Shown piece after piece: positions 17,291-26,321 of a stretch of DNA of 64,000 nucleotides. Made by a program: the position numbers and the translations under genes. The notes below the pieces were generated by a model, which searched no databases, was not told the DNA's origin, and saw only the letters and a program-made list of their open reading frames with translations. The first letter of the stretch is position 1. Each line of letters opens with the position of its first letter. The stretch comes from Parvibaculum sp. (lineage in GTDB: Bacteria; Pseudomonadota; Alphaproteobacteria; Parvibaculales; Parvibaculaceae), in NCBI GenBank assembly GCA_030645235.1, contig JAUSMV010000030.1, forward strand, positions 868,001 through 932,000. Reading direction: 5' to 3'.

Positions 17291-18450
17291 TTGGCAGCCC
17301 TCCCTTTCGGGCCAGCAATTGCAGCGGTCAAACGCTCCAGCGTGATCGCGCAGCCAACAGCGGGCACGCGCGATTTGGCACCGAGGCTTTGCAGCAAACC
17401 GTCATAGCGTCCGCCACCGGCAACGCCGTTGCCGCCCGCGCTCAACTCAAAGACGAAGCCCGTATAATATTCAAGCGTGCGGCCAAAGCCTGTCTCGAAA
17501 GTCGCGCGGGACAAATCAACGCCCCTTTTGTCAATCAGGTCAAAGCGACGCTCAAGTGCTGCAATCGGCGCATCGAGTTTGATGCCTGCGCTTTTTGTGA
17601 GGTCACGAATGCGCTTGGCAGCGTCTTTGGGTTTCAGTGACAGGTGCAAAAACGTGTCGATGAGTTTCGCTGTGTCTTTGGAAAGTGGTGCGGCGCTTTC
17701 GTCCGCTGCGCGTTCCAAAAAGCGTTCGGCGATTTCGGCGACGCTGCGTCCGCCGACCGGCGCGATTTTTGCCAGATCCAACACGTCTTCAATGACGCTC
17801 AAGGCGTTCTTTTCATCAAGCGCGCCCAATGCGGCGATGAGGCCAATGCGCTCGTCGGCGCGGGCACCTGCGCCTTTCGTTGAAAGCCGTGCCAGCAGTT
17901 CTTTGAAGTAATCAGGCCGCCAGAAGTGACGCTTCAGCCTTGTGCGCCAGCCCGCCGGAATGTCGAGTGCATCAACCAGCGTGTCGAACAGCGCGAGATC
18001 GCCGAGCTTGATGTCGAAGGATGAAAGCCCGCCCGCGCGCACAGCGTCAACGGCAAGGCTGAGCATTTCAGCGTCGGCGGCTTCCGCATCCTTGCCGCCG
18101 AAAAATTCAGCGCCCGTCTGCACAAGCTCATTGGCTTTGCTCGCGCCTGCTTCTTCGTAGCGGAACACCGGACCCGAATAGCAAAACTTCGCGTCGCCCT
18201 TACCCGCATTGCCGTCGAGATAAAGACGGCAGGTCGGAATCGTGAGGTCAGGCCGCAGGCACAGCTCTTGGCCCCCCGGATCGTTGAACACGAAGAGGCG
18301 GCGACGGATATCCTCGCCGGAGCGGTCCAGAAACACATCCGCAGGCTGAAGAAGCGGCGGATAGACATTCAAAAAGCCCGCGCCTTCAAAAACAGAGCGC
18401 ATGGCATCTGTCTTTGTGACGTCTCGTTTTGGCGTTTTCACAGGTGCCAT
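17287..18450 (-). CDS. hisZ: ATP phosphoribosyltransferase regulatory subunit HisZ
   Basis: A 387-residue paralogue of the histidyl-tRNA synthetase catalytic core that serves as regulatory partner of HisG and carries histidine feedback. It shows class II synthetase-like segments (RPDLTIPTCRLYL; PVFRYEE; FETGFGRTLEYYTGFVFEL; GGGRYDGLLQSLG). It lacks the C-terminal anticodon-binding domain of HisS, as expected. It overlaps hisG by four bases at its 3' end and follows hisS by 97 bp. Confidence 0.93.
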   Translation of the reverse strand: MAPVKTPKRDVTKTDAMRSVFEGAGFLNVYPPLLQPADVFLDRSGEDIRRRLFVFNDPGGQELCLRPDLTIPTCRLYLDGNAGKGDAKFCYSGPVFRYEEAGASKANELVQTGAEFFGGKDAEAADAEMLSLAVDAVRAGGLSSFDIKLGDLALFDTLVDALDIPAGWRTRLKRHFWRPDYFKELLARLSTKGAGARADERIGLIAALGALDEKNALSVIEDVLDLAKIAPVGGRSVAEIAERFLERAADESAAPLSKDTAKLIDTFLHLSLKPKDAAKRIRDLTKSAGIKLDAPIAALERRFDLIDKRGVDLSRATFETGFGRTLEYYTGFVFELSAGGNGVAGGGRYDGLLQSLGAKSRVPAVGCAITLERLTAAIAGPKGRAAK

Positions 18451-18547
18451 TTTGATCGACCTTTGTGGGGCGCGCGGAGCGAATGTCTCGTCGCGCCCTT
18501 ATTAGCATGATTTGGTGGAAATTTGGGAGTGCGAAGGCAGAAGCTAA

Positions 18548-20062
18548 TCAGCTCCGATGGAGCAGCCCGTGGCGATGCAGAATCACCTTCACAGCTTCGA
18601 CCATTTCGCCGCGTGGCACAGTGATCTGCGCCGCCTGACTTTCGCGCCATTCCGTATTGTCGGTGATCTCGCGTGAGACTTCCGTGCCGAGGATGAGATC
18701 CTTGAGCGTCACTTGCCCTGCGGCGCGTTCGTCCTCGCCTTCGATGACGGCAACAGGCGAGCCGCGACGATCGGCATATTTCATCTGGGCGCGCATGCCC
18801 GAGCCGCCGAGATACATTTCGGCGCGCATACCGGCGGCGCGAAGCTCGCGTGTCATCGCCTGATAGTCGGCCATGTTGGCGGGATCGAGCGTCAGCACCA
18901 CGACCACATCGGATTGCGTGTCATCATTGGCACCGGGCAACATCGCCAGCGCCGCCTGCAGGCGCGAGACGCCAACCGAGAAACCGGTGGCAGGTACCTT
19001 GATGCCTTTGAAACGTTCGATCAGCCCGTCATAGCGCCCGCCGGAGCCGACCGATCCGAAACGCACGGCATTGCCTTTTTCGTCCTGCGCTTCGATCAGC
19101 AATTCAGCTTCAAAGACAGGGCCGGTGTAATAGCCAAGGCCACGCACGATCCATGAATTGAACTCAATGCGATCCGTGCCATATCCCGCAGCGGTGAAAA
19201 GCGCGTCCATTTCGGCAAGCTCGTCAATGCCTTCGTTGCCGATGGCGCTTTGGCCCACCACTTTGCGCCAGCCTTCAAGCACTTGCGCGCGTGACGCGCC
19301 TTCCTGTGCGAGACCGCTTTCAACATAGTCGAGCACGACAGAAATTTGTTCTGCTTTGAGGCCTGCGCCTTTGGTGAAGTCGCCGCTCTCGTCCTTGCGT
19401 CCGTCACCGAGCAGAAATTCCACGCCGCGACGGCCGAGCTTGTCGAATTTATCGATGGAGCGCAGCACCGTCATGTGCGTGCGATCGTCCGCGTCGGCTG
19501 AAATGCCGATGGTTTCAAGAAGACCGTCGAGCACTTTGCGGTTGTTGACGCGGATGCGGTAAAGCCCGCGTGCGATGCCTAGGGCTTCCAGCACGTCCGC
19601 GCCCATCATGCACATCTCGGCATCCGCCGCGATCACAGGCGCACCGACGATGTCAGCATCAAACTGCGTGAACTGACGGAAGCGTCCCGGTCCCGGCTTT
19701 TCATTGCGCCACACCGGACCCGCCTGATATCGACGGAAGGGTTTTGGCAACCCGTCATAATTTTCCGCGACATAGCGTGCGAGCGGCGCCGTCAGATCGT
19801 AGCGCAGCGACAGCCATTGCTCGTCATCATCCTGAAACGAAAAGACACCTTCATTGGGGCGGTCTTCGTCGGGGAGAAATTTGCCCAGCGCATCGGCATA
19901 TTCAAAAGCAGATGTTTCCAGCGGATCAAAGCCATAGCTCTCATAAACGCCACGGATTTTGGCAAGCATCTCCGCCTCCGCGCGCACCTGCGGTGCCGCG
20001 ACGTCACGCAGGCCTTTTGGCACGCGCGCTTTGGGACGGAATGTCTTTGCCGGTTTGGCCAT
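18548..20062 (-). CDS. hisS: Histidyl-tRNA synthetase, alphaproteobacterial/eukaryote-like type
   Basis: A 504-residue class II aminoacyl-tRNA synthetase charging tRNA-His. Motif 2 is [20 protein letters not shown] then RQFTQFDAD. The histidine-specific loop is [12 protein letters not shown], and motif 3 is near [15 protein letters not shown]. It is longer than the 420-430 residues of most bacterial enzymes and the motif-2 wording is eukaryote-like. This is the form found in Alphaproteobacteria whose tRNA-His lacks the usual G-1. A C-terminal anticodon-binding domain is present ([16 protein letters not shown] onwards). First gene of the hisS-hisZ-hisG series. Confidence 0.95.
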   Translation of the reverse strand: MAKPAKTFRPKARVPKGLRDVAAPQVRAEAEMLAKIRGVYESYGFDPLETSAFEYADALGKFLPDEDRPNEGVFSFQDDDEQWLSLRYDLTAPLARYVAENYDGLPKPFRRYQAGPVWRNEKPGPGRFRQFTQFDADIVGAPVIAADAEMCMMGADVLEALGIARGLYRIRVNNRKVLDGLLETIGISADADDRTHMTVLRSIDKFDKLGRRGVEFLLGDGRKDESGDFTKGAGLKAEQISVVLDYVESGLAQEGASRAQVLEGWRKVVGQSAIGNEGIDELAEMDALFTAAGYGTDRIEFNSWIVRGLGYYTGPVFEAELLIEAQDEKGNAVRFGSVGSGGRYDGLIERFKGIKVPATGFSVGVSRLQAALAMLPGANDDTQSDVVVVLTLDPANMADYQAMTRELRAAGMRAEMYLGGSGMRAQMKYADRRGSPVAVIEGEDERAAGQVTLKDLILGTEVSREITDNTEWRESQAAQITVPRGEMVEAVKVILHRHGLLHRS

Positions 20063-20529
20063 GACGGGCTCGATCTCTCTATCTTCTGTGCGGGCGCATA
20101 CCTAGCCCATCGCACCCCGTGTCACAAGAGCCCGAAACCGCCCCTCCCGGAGGTCCGGATTTGCCCGTGGGTGACACCTAACCCCCCGTAAAGACTAGAA
20201 ATTCGGTCGAATCATTAAATCTGAAATGTACATTTTCATGACCTCAGGGTCCCGGGTCACGCGTTTGACGTGTAAACGAGGTGTAAAGATAAAAAAATTA
20301 TTCATGGGACTTCAAAAATCACGATCCCGCTCAACCCATTGAAAACGCTCATTTTTTTAAATCGTGGTAAATTCCAATTATGGTGCCTTATCGTCGCCGG
20401 ACCACAACATGCTGCGGTTGTTAACGAACTATTTACCATCGGGGTGGATCGTGAACATCGAACTAGATGGCAGGAGCACGAGCGGGGAGCTCTATCTGTC
20501 TCAATGGGTGGGGGCAGGAAGTGAACGCC
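20063..20529. other. 467-bp gap between divergent hisS and a sensor kinase
   Basis: No convincing gene. The part beside hisS is GC-rich; the middle (about 20200-20370) is AT-rich and should hold the two promoters. A CtrA-like site lies at 20421-20437. Short open frames reaching the kinase start were rejected because their second halves are out-of-frame readings of the kinase gene. Confidence 0.6.
20421..20437 (+). promoter_or_regulatory. Candidate CtrA binding site
   Basis: TTAA-N7-TTTACC, one mismatch from the CtrA consensus TTAA-N7-TTAAC(C), about 90 bp before the sensor kinase start. Weak on its own. Confidence 0.35.
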
Positions 20530-22071
20530 ATGACCGGCAAGGCCCAGGACGTAATGGGACAAACAGGGATTCCAAACAGGGACACAGCGCATGCGCTGAC
20601 TCTGACGCCCCTCTGCGTTCAGGTTGTCAGTGAAAACAAATATCTCCGCCACGACCTGCAATCGGCGGCGGATAGCGGCATTGTCGGCCCGTTTGAATTT
20701 CAGTTCGGCTCGCGCACTGACGGCATTGAGCCGCTGCTTGCGCCCGGCCTTGATGCGCTCATCGTCGATATCGGCGCCGGCACACAGACCGATCTCGCGT
20801 TCCTGCGTCGTGTGAGTGCGCTCGGACCTGATGCGCCGGTGATTGCGCTCGCCTCATCTGACGATCCGCAGGTGCAGCTTCTCGCTATGGCGGCAGGCGC
20901 CGAGGATTGCATCACCTATGAAGCCGAAGCGCCCCGCGCGCTGATGCTGTCACTGCGCCGCGCCATCGCGCGGCATCAGTTGCGCGACACGGAGAAAGTG
21001 CTCCCTGCGCCAAAGCCTGATGTTGATGCCCCTAAAGTCACGGTAGTGCAGGAATCATCCGACGCGATTGTTATTCTCGACAGTCGCGGCAATGTCCGTT
21101 TTGCCAATGCCGAGGCCGCCGATCTCTTTGGTCGTGAGCTTGAAGATCTCATCGGCAAGCCTTTCGGTCTTCCCTCAGACATCGGCGAGCATGAAGTCGC
21201 CGTCATGCGTCCCGATGGTGACAACCGCTTTGCTGAAATGCGCGTCATTGAAACACGCTGGGGCGGCATGCCCGCGCGCGTTGCCGCGCTCACCGATATC
21301 ACGGTCCGCCACATGCTTGAGCAGACCATGCAGAAAGCAACCGCTCAAAGCCTCGACACGGAAAAGCGCAGCCAGCATTTCTTTTCCAACGTGAACCACG
21401 ATCTGCGCACACCGCTCACCCATATCATCGGCTTTGCCGAGCTGATGAAGAACGAACAATTCGGCCCCATCGGTCTGGAGCGCTACCGCGATTATGCCAG
21501 CGACATTCATTCAAGCGGCACGATGCTGCTCGACATGATCGAAGACCTGTTGGGCATCGCCGAGTCCGAATCTGACCATATCAATATCACTGACGAGATT
21601 TGCAATCTCGGCCAGCTTGTCGAGATTGCAGCGGCAAGCCAGCGCGGTGAGGCCATTCACAATAACGTGCGCGTCGAAGTCGATTGCCCCCAGCGCCTGC
21701 CCGGTCTGCGCGGCGATGCGCGGCGTTTGCGTCAGGGTCTGTTCCGGCTGCTCGCTGAAGCGATCCATTGCGCTCATCGCGGGGCGACGCTCAAACTCGC
21801 CGTGCGCGAAGCCGATAGCGGCATCACCATCTCGATCACAGAAGTTTTGTCGGACAGTGACAAGCTCGCGGCGCAAACGCGTCTGCCTCATCTCGCCGAT
21901 GATCCGTTCGTCAGCACCGAAAACAGCGGCATTGCGCGCAGCGAAAGCCTTGCCCTGTCACTCACGCGCAAAGTGATGGAACTGCATGGCGGCACAATGG
22001 ATATCAAACAAAGTGCTGTGGACCCCGTCACCATCTCGCTGAAATTTCCCGCTGAGCGCATGATCCGCTGA
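20530..22071 (+). CDS. Sensor histidine kinase with receiver-like N-terminus, PAS, and degenerate ATPase domain
   Basis: A 513-residue soluble protein. Residues about 35-145 resemble a response-regulator receiver (ALIVDIGAG, then VIALASSDD). PAS is at about 175-260 (AIVILDSRGNVRFANAEAADLF). HisKA has the phospho-accepting His near 289 in NHDLRTPLTHIIGFAELM. The C-terminal HATPase-like region is degenerate: the N-box reads RLLAEAIHCA with Glu where Asn is expected, and no DxGxG box is recognisable, only ITEVLSDSD at its place. It may therefore act as a phosphatase, scaffold or pseudokinase. The ATG at 20530 follows AGGAAG. No cognate regulator is adjacent, and cydAB follows 87 bp later. Confidence 0.85.
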   Translation: MTGKAQDVMGQTGIPNRDTAHALTLTPLCVQVVSENKYLRHDLQSAADSGIVGPFEFQFGSRTDGIEPLLAPGLDALIVDIGAGTQTDLAFLRRVSALGPDAPVIALASSDDPQVQLLAMAAGAEDCITYEAEAPRALMLSLRRAIARHQLRDTEKVLPAPKPDVDAPKVTVVQESSDAIVILDSRGNVRFANAEAADLFGRELEDLIGKPFGLPSDIGEHEVAVMRPDGDNRFAEMRVIETRWGGMPARVAALTDITVRHMLEQTMQKATAQSLDTEKRSQHFFSNVNHDLRTPLTHIIGFAELMKNEQFGPIGLERYRDYASDIHSSGTMLLDMIEDLLGIAESESDHINITDEICNLGQLVEIAAASQRGEAIHNNVRVEVDCPQRLPGLRGDARRLRQGLFRLLAEAIHCAHRGATLKLAVREADSGITISITEVLSDSDKLAAQTRLPHLADDPFVSTENSGIARSESLALSLTRKVMELHGGTMDIKQSAVDPVTISLKFPAERMIR

Positions 22072-22158
22072 TCCCCGCGACTCTTTTACCTGCGAATAGT
22101 ATCTATCTTTCTTCGTCAGAATGGGTGTTACTACGGGGGTCATCACGGAGGAACCCCC

Positions 22159-23556
22159 ATGCCTGTGCTCGACGCTGAAATACTTGCGCGCCTGCAATTT
22201 GCGTTCACGGTATCGTTCCACATTCTCTTTCCCACGCTGACCATCGGCCTTGCCGGGTTTTTGCTCTTTGTCGAGGCGCAATGGCTGCGCACGAATGATA
22301 ATGCCTATTTACGGCTCTATCATTTCTGGGTCCGCATCTTTGCGCTGACCTTCGGCATGGGTGTCGTGTCCGGCCTCGTTCTCTCTTATCAATTCGGCAC
22401 CAACTGGTCTGAATTCTCGCGCATCGCCGGTCCCGTGGTCGGGCCGCTGATCGGTTTTGAAGTGCTCACCGCCTTCTTCATGGAAGCCGGTTTTCTCGGT
22501 GTCATGCTGTTTGGCTGGGACAAGGTGGGGCCGCGCCTGCATTTTCTTGCGACCTTCCTCGTCGCCTTCGGCACAACGCTCTCATCCTTCTGGATTCTCT
22601 CGGCCAACAGTTGGATGCAGACGCCTGCGGGCGCGCATATTGATCCGATCCTCGGCTCTTATATTCCCGACGACTGGATCGCGATCATTTTCAATCCGTC
22701 ATTCCTCTACCGCCTTGCGCATATGCTGACCGCCTCGTTCCTCACCACGGCGATTTTCATTGCCGGTGTGTCGGCCTATTACATGCTGAGCGGCAAGCAC
22801 ACGGCTCTCGCCCGCAAGAGCCAGTCGATTGCGCTCTGGGCGGTTCTCGTGCTCGCCCCTTTGCAAATTTTCATCGGCGATCAGCACGGTCTCAATGTGC
22901 TTGAGCATCAGCCGGTCAAAGTCGCGGCGATGGAGGCCAATTGGGAGCGTCAGGCGGGCGCACCGCTGATCCTTTTCGCGCTGCCTGACTCCAAGCTTGA
23001 GAAAAACCATTTCGAAATCTCGATCCCGAAGGGCGCGAGTCTCATTCTCACGCATGACATCAACGGCGTTGTGCCGGGCCTGAAAGACGTGCCACGCGAA
23101 GACCGCCCGCCCGTCGGTATTGTCTTCTGGTCCTTCCGCGTCATGGTTGGTTTAGGCATGTTGTTTCTGTTGATCGGCGTATGGGGCGCTTATGCGCGCT
23201 ACAAAGGCACGCTTGAAACCAATCTCTGGTTCAACCGCCTTTGCCTCGCCTCCATGCCCGCAGGCTTTATCGCCACGCTGGCCGGCTGGTTCGTCGCTGA
23301 GGTGGGCCGCCAGCCCTACACGATCTACGGCGTCTTGCGCACATCGGACAGCATCTCGCCCATTATCAGCGGCACAATGATCGCGACGACGCTCACGGTC
23401 TTCCTCGTCGTCTATGGCGGCATTTTCAGCGCCTATCTCTACTATCTCGTCAAACTGATCCGCGTCGGCCCCGCTTTGCCCGCGCCTGAAGACGAAGCGG
23501 ACGCGCCGGAGGCCATTCAGGGTGCGCGTCCCGGCCTCATTGTTCCGGCAGAATAG
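22159..23556 (+). CDS. cydA: Cytochrome bd ubiquinol oxidase subunit I (CIO type)
   Basis: A 465-residue membrane subunit of the bd-type quinol oxidase, which reduces oxygen with quinol at high affinity. His21 in FTVSFHILFP is the conserved heme-ligand His. GFEVLTAFFMEAGFLG holds the two conserved glutamates of the proton/heme d site, and LAHMLTASF carries another heme-ligand His. The Q-loop between about residues 250 and 310 is short. GRQPYTIYG near residue 390 follows the wording of the cyanide-insensitive (CioA) subgroup. GGAGGAAC precedes the ATG. First gene of a cydA-cydB-small-subunit operon. Confidence 0.96.
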   Translation: MPVLDAEILARLQFAFTVSFHILFPTLTIGLAGFLLFVEAQWLRTNDNAYLRLYHFWVRIFALTFGMGVVSGLVLSYQFGTNWSEFSRIAGPVVGPLIGFEVLTAFFMEAGFLGVMLFGWDKVGPRLHFLATFLVAFGTTLSSFWILSANSWMQTPAGAHIDPILGSYIPDDWIAIIFNPSFLYRLAHMLTASFLTTAIFIAGVSAYYMLSGKHTALARKSQSIALWAVLVLAPLQIFIGDQHGLNVLEHQPVKVAAMEANWERQAGAPLILFALPDSKLEKNHFEISIPKGASLILTHDINGVVPGLKDVPREDRPPVGIVFWSFRVMVGLGMLFLLIGVWGAYARYKGTLETNLWFNRLCLASMPAGFIATLAGWFVAEVGRQPYTIYGVLRTSDSISPIISGTMIATTLTVFLVVYGGIFSAYLYYLVKLIRVGPALPAPEDEADAPEAIQGARPGLIVPAE

Positions 23557-23566
23557 GGAGAGACAG

Positions 23567-24571
23567 ATGGACCTCGCATTAATTGCAGCCGGCGTCATCG
23601 CAGCCGGTATCCTCATCTATATCGTGCTCGACGGGTTTGACCTCGGCGTCGGCATTCTCTTTCCCTTCGCGCCGGATGACCGTTCGCGCAATGTGATGAT
23701 GAATTCTGTCGCGCCCGTCTGGGACGGCAATGAGACATGGCTCATTCTCGGCGGCGGCGGGCTTCTCGTCTTTTTCCCCATTGCCTATTCCACCGTGCTG
23801 CCCGCCTTTTATTTTCCGGTGATGCTGCTTTTATTCGCGCTGATCTTTCGCGGCATCGCCTTTGAGTTTCGCCACAGCGCCCATACGAGCCAATATCTCT
23901 GGGACCGCGCGTTCTTCGGCGGCTCGCTTGTCGCCACGTTTTCGCAGGGCCTCCTTGTCGGCGGGCTTATTCAGGGCGTCACGATTGTGGACCATCGCTT
24001 TGCCGGCGGCATGTTCGATTGGTTCTCGCCCTTCTCGGTCCTGACAGGTCTCGGCCTCGTCGCGGGCTACGGACTTCTCGGGGCCACATGGATCAACATG
24101 AAATCCGAAGGCGAGACGCAGGCCTGGTCGCGGCGCGCGGCCATCGTCATGGGCGGCGCTGTCCTCATCGCCATGCTGGCCGTCAGCGTGATGACACCGC
24201 TCATCCGTCCTGCCATTGCCGAGCGCTGGTTCGGCGGCGTCAATGCGCTCATTCTCGCGCCCGTGCCCTTGATGACGGCGCTCAATGCGGCCTTGCTCTT
24301 CTATGGTCTTTTCACCAATCGCGAGCGCCTGCCCTTTTTCTCCGCCATCGGATTATTCGTCTGGGGCTATATCGGCATCGGCGTCACCATGTATCCCAAC
24401 ATCGTGCCGCCCGCGCTCACCATCTGGGAGGCCGCCGCGCCGCGCTCCAGCATGATCTTCGCGCTCATCGGCGTTGCGATCACCCTGCCGATGATCCTTG
24501 GTTACACCTGGTACGCCTATAGCGTCTTCAAAGGAAAGGCGAGCGATCATGGCGGCTATGCCAAACACTGA
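23567..24571 (+). CDS. cydB: Cytochrome bd ubiquinol oxidase subunit II
   Basis: A 334-residue integral membrane protein with about eight to nine hydrophobic segments, partner of CydA. FDLGVGILFPFAPDD and VWDGNETWLILGGGGLLVFF near the N-terminus are canonical for CydB, as is FRGIAFEFR in the middle. GGGAGAGACAG precedes the ATG, 10 bp after the cydA stop. Its 3' end overlaps the small subunit gene by 23 bp. Confidence 0.96.
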   Translation: MDLALIAAGVIAAGILIYIVLDGFDLGVGILFPFAPDDRSRNVMMNSVAPVWDGNETWLILGGGGLLVFFPIAYSTVLPAFYFPVMLLLFALIFRGIAFEFRHSAHTSQYLWDRAFFGGSLVATFSQGLLVGGLIQGVTIVDHRFAGGMFDWFSPFSVLTGLGLVAGYGLLGATWINMKSEGETQAWSRRAAIVMGGAVLIAMLAVSVMTPLIRPAIAERWFGGVNALILAPVPLMTALNAALLFYGLFTNRERLPFFSAIGLFVWGYIGIGVTMYPNIVPPALTIWEAAAPRSSMIFALIGVAITLPMILGYTWYAYSVFKGKASDHGGYAKH

Positions 24572-24683
24572 AAGTCCGAAATCGCTGCCGCGCCGTCTCG
24601 CGTGGTTCTTCGGCATCTGGGCGGCAAGTGCGGCGGGGCTCGCTCTTGTCTCCTACGCACTCAAGGCGATTTTCTGGCTTTAA
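24549..24683 (+). CDS. Small single-span cytochrome bd accessory subunit (DUF2474/CydX-like)
   Basis: A 44-residue protein with a basic N-terminus (KSLPRRLAWFFGIW) and one membrane span of about 20 residues ending KAIFWL. Size, position directly after cydB and sequence style match the DUF2474 family of small proteins carried by cyanide-insensitive bd oxidase operons, functional analogues of CydX that stabilise the oxidase. It overlaps cydB by 23 bp in another frame, with AGGAAAGG ahead of the ATG at 24549. A second ATG at 24558 is possible. Confidence 0.82.
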   Translation: MAAMPNTESPKSLPRRLAWFFGIWAASAAGLALVSYALKAIFWL

Positions 24684-24695
24684 CCCGCCTTCAAA

Positions 24696-26135
24696 TCAGC
24701 TTTGCAACACGCCAAAGGGCGAGACGCCACGCACATGGTCTTCGATGCGCAGACGTTGTTTGAGCGGCGGAAACGCACGCTGCGAGCAATCAAGCCGCTC
24801 GCAGAGGCGACAATTGACGCCGATAGGCGTCGCGCCGCGCTCGTCATTCAAATCAAAGCCCTGTGAATAGATAATCTTCTTCGCGTGAGAAATTTCGCAG
24901 CCCAGACCCACCGCATATTGGTCCCCCGGCACGCCGATGCCCGACCCGCCACGGCTCACGGTCCGCGCAATCGAGAAATAGCGCGTGCCGTCTTCCATCT
25001 GGATGACCTGCGTATAGATATTGCCGGGCACACGAAACGCATCATGCACATTCCAGCGCGGGCACGTCCCGCCGAAGCGCGCGAAGTGGAAACCGGCGGC
25101 TGAAAAGCGCTTGGACACATTGCCTGCATTGTCCACACGGATCAGGAAGAAGGGGATGCCCCGCGCGCCGGGTCGTTGCAGCGTCGTGATGCGATGGCAG
25201 ACCTGCTCAAAGCTCGTCCCGAAACGCCGACCGAGAAGCCGCATGTCATAGCGCGTCTCTTCTGCGGTTCTGAGGAACGCCGCATAGGGCATCAGCAGAG
25301 CGGCGGCAAAATAATTGGCGAGCGCGACACGACAAAGCGTCAGCGCCTCATCGCCTTCGAGTTCCGAGCCTTCGACAATGTCTTCAATCGCGCGCGACTG
25401 TTCAAAATAGCCAAGCTGATAGGCCAATTGAAACGAGCGTCCGGGCTGATCGAGTAGTTCCGACAGAAAAATCGTCTGACGATGCCGGTCATAGCGGCGC
25501 AATTCGCCCGACATAAGATCGGCCGGCACCACGCGCGTTGTGACGCCATGCGCGGTCCTGAGATAATTACGCAAGCTCACATAAGGCTCGTCCGCGCCAA
25601 GCTGCGCGCTGCGGTAAAGCTCTTCTGCTGTCTCGTCGAGCTGCGGGAAATGATTGTTCCGGCTGTTGATGAAGTCGCGCACTTCTTCCAGAGGCGCAGA
25701 GAGCGTCTGCCCGCCGTCAAGCAGGTCGCGGTCGGCCAGCCGCTCGGCCAAGAGCGAGGTGTTCACCACCGCCTGCTGATAGGCCCGATAGAGCGTCGCA
25801 ATCGCCTCGGCGCTGGTGGGGCTCGCAGCGGCGACTTCCTGAATGTCTTGCGCGGTGAGACCAGAATCGCGAAACAGCGGATCGGCAAAGACTTCGCGCA
25901 GACCCGTCATCGCGCGGGCCTCGTCGTCGCCGCCAAGGCTTCTCAGTTCAATGTCATAGGTTTCGGCGAGCTTCAGCAGGATCTGGGCCGACATCGGGCG
26001 CTGGTTGCGCTCGATCAAATTGAGGTAACTCGCCGATATGCCGAGATCAGTGGCCATGCGGGCTTGCGTCAACCCGCGCTCGCGCCTTAACCGTCTAATG
26101 CGCGGGCCTGCAAAGACTTTTTTCTCTGCTGCCAT
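24696..26135 (-). CDS. ScfR/RamB-like XRE-family regulator (short-chain fatty acyl regulator)
   Basis: A 479-residue regulator. An XRE-type helix-turn-helix lies at about residues 10-65 (RRLRRERGLTQARMATDLG then ISASYLNLIERNQRPMS). A long middle region belongs to the IrrE/ImmA-like family but shows no intact HEXXH that I can see. The C-terminus carries the Cys cluster CRLCERLDCSQRAFPPL typical of PF09856 members such as RamB and the methylcitrate-cycle regulators, which sense acyl-CoA status. It is divergent from malate synthase, and RamB-type proteins control aceA/aceB in actinobacteria, so control of the adjacent aceBA genes is likely. The ATG at 26135 gives the family-typical N-terminus; a start 39 bp upstream is possible. 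Confidence 0.88.
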   Translation of the reverse strand: MAAEKKVFAGPRIRRLRRERGLTQARMATDLGISASYLNLIERNQRPMSAQILLKLAETYDIELRSLGGDDEARAMTGLREVFADPLFRDSGLTAQDIQEVAAASPTSAEAIATLYRAYQQAVVNTSLLAERLADRDLLDGGQTLSAPLEEVRDFINSRNNHFPQLDETAEELYRSAQLGADEPYVSLRNYLRTAHGVTTRVVPADLMSGELRRYDRHRQTIFLSELLDQPGRSFQLAYQLGYFEQSRAIEDIVEGSELEGDEALTLCRVALANYFAAALLMPYAAFLRTAEETRYDMRLLGRRFGTSFEQVCHRITTLQRPGARGIPFFLIRVDNAGNVSKRFSAAGFHFARFGGTCPRWNVHDAFRVPGNIYTQVIQMEDGTRYFSIARTVSRGGSGIGVPGDQYAVGLGCEISHAKKIIYSQGFDLNDERGATPIGVNCRLCERLDCSQRAFPPLKQRLRIEDHVRGVSPFGVLQS

Positions 26136-26179
26136 GCTCAAACACCCTTTCAGAAGGCTGGTTTCGGGCATCATAATTT

Positions 26180-26226
26180 ACAAAATTTACACACGCAACA
26201 AAAATTACAACAAGTTTTGTGAACTT
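26180..26226. promoter_or_regulatory. Candidate operator region between regulator and aceB
   Basis: An AT-rich stretch with two near-identical 12-mers, ACAAAATTTACA (26180-26191) and ACAAAAATTACA (26198-26209), then AAGTT-N5-AACTT (26212-26226). It lies in the 186-bp gap between the divergent ScfR-like gene and aceB. Likely binding region for that regulator; not proven. Confidence 0.5.
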
Positions 26227-26321
26227 CTTTACTTTAACAATTTCAATAGTTTAGGTTTGTTTTGGACATTTCCTTGTCGCGGATGTATGACCTCGCCGAG
26301 ATCAGACCCCGGAGAGCGCAT

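Noticed and set aside
20364-20633. Open frame of 89 codons upstream of the sensor kinase
   Set aside because: The second half is an out-of-frame reading of the kinase N-terminus and the first half has no independent support.
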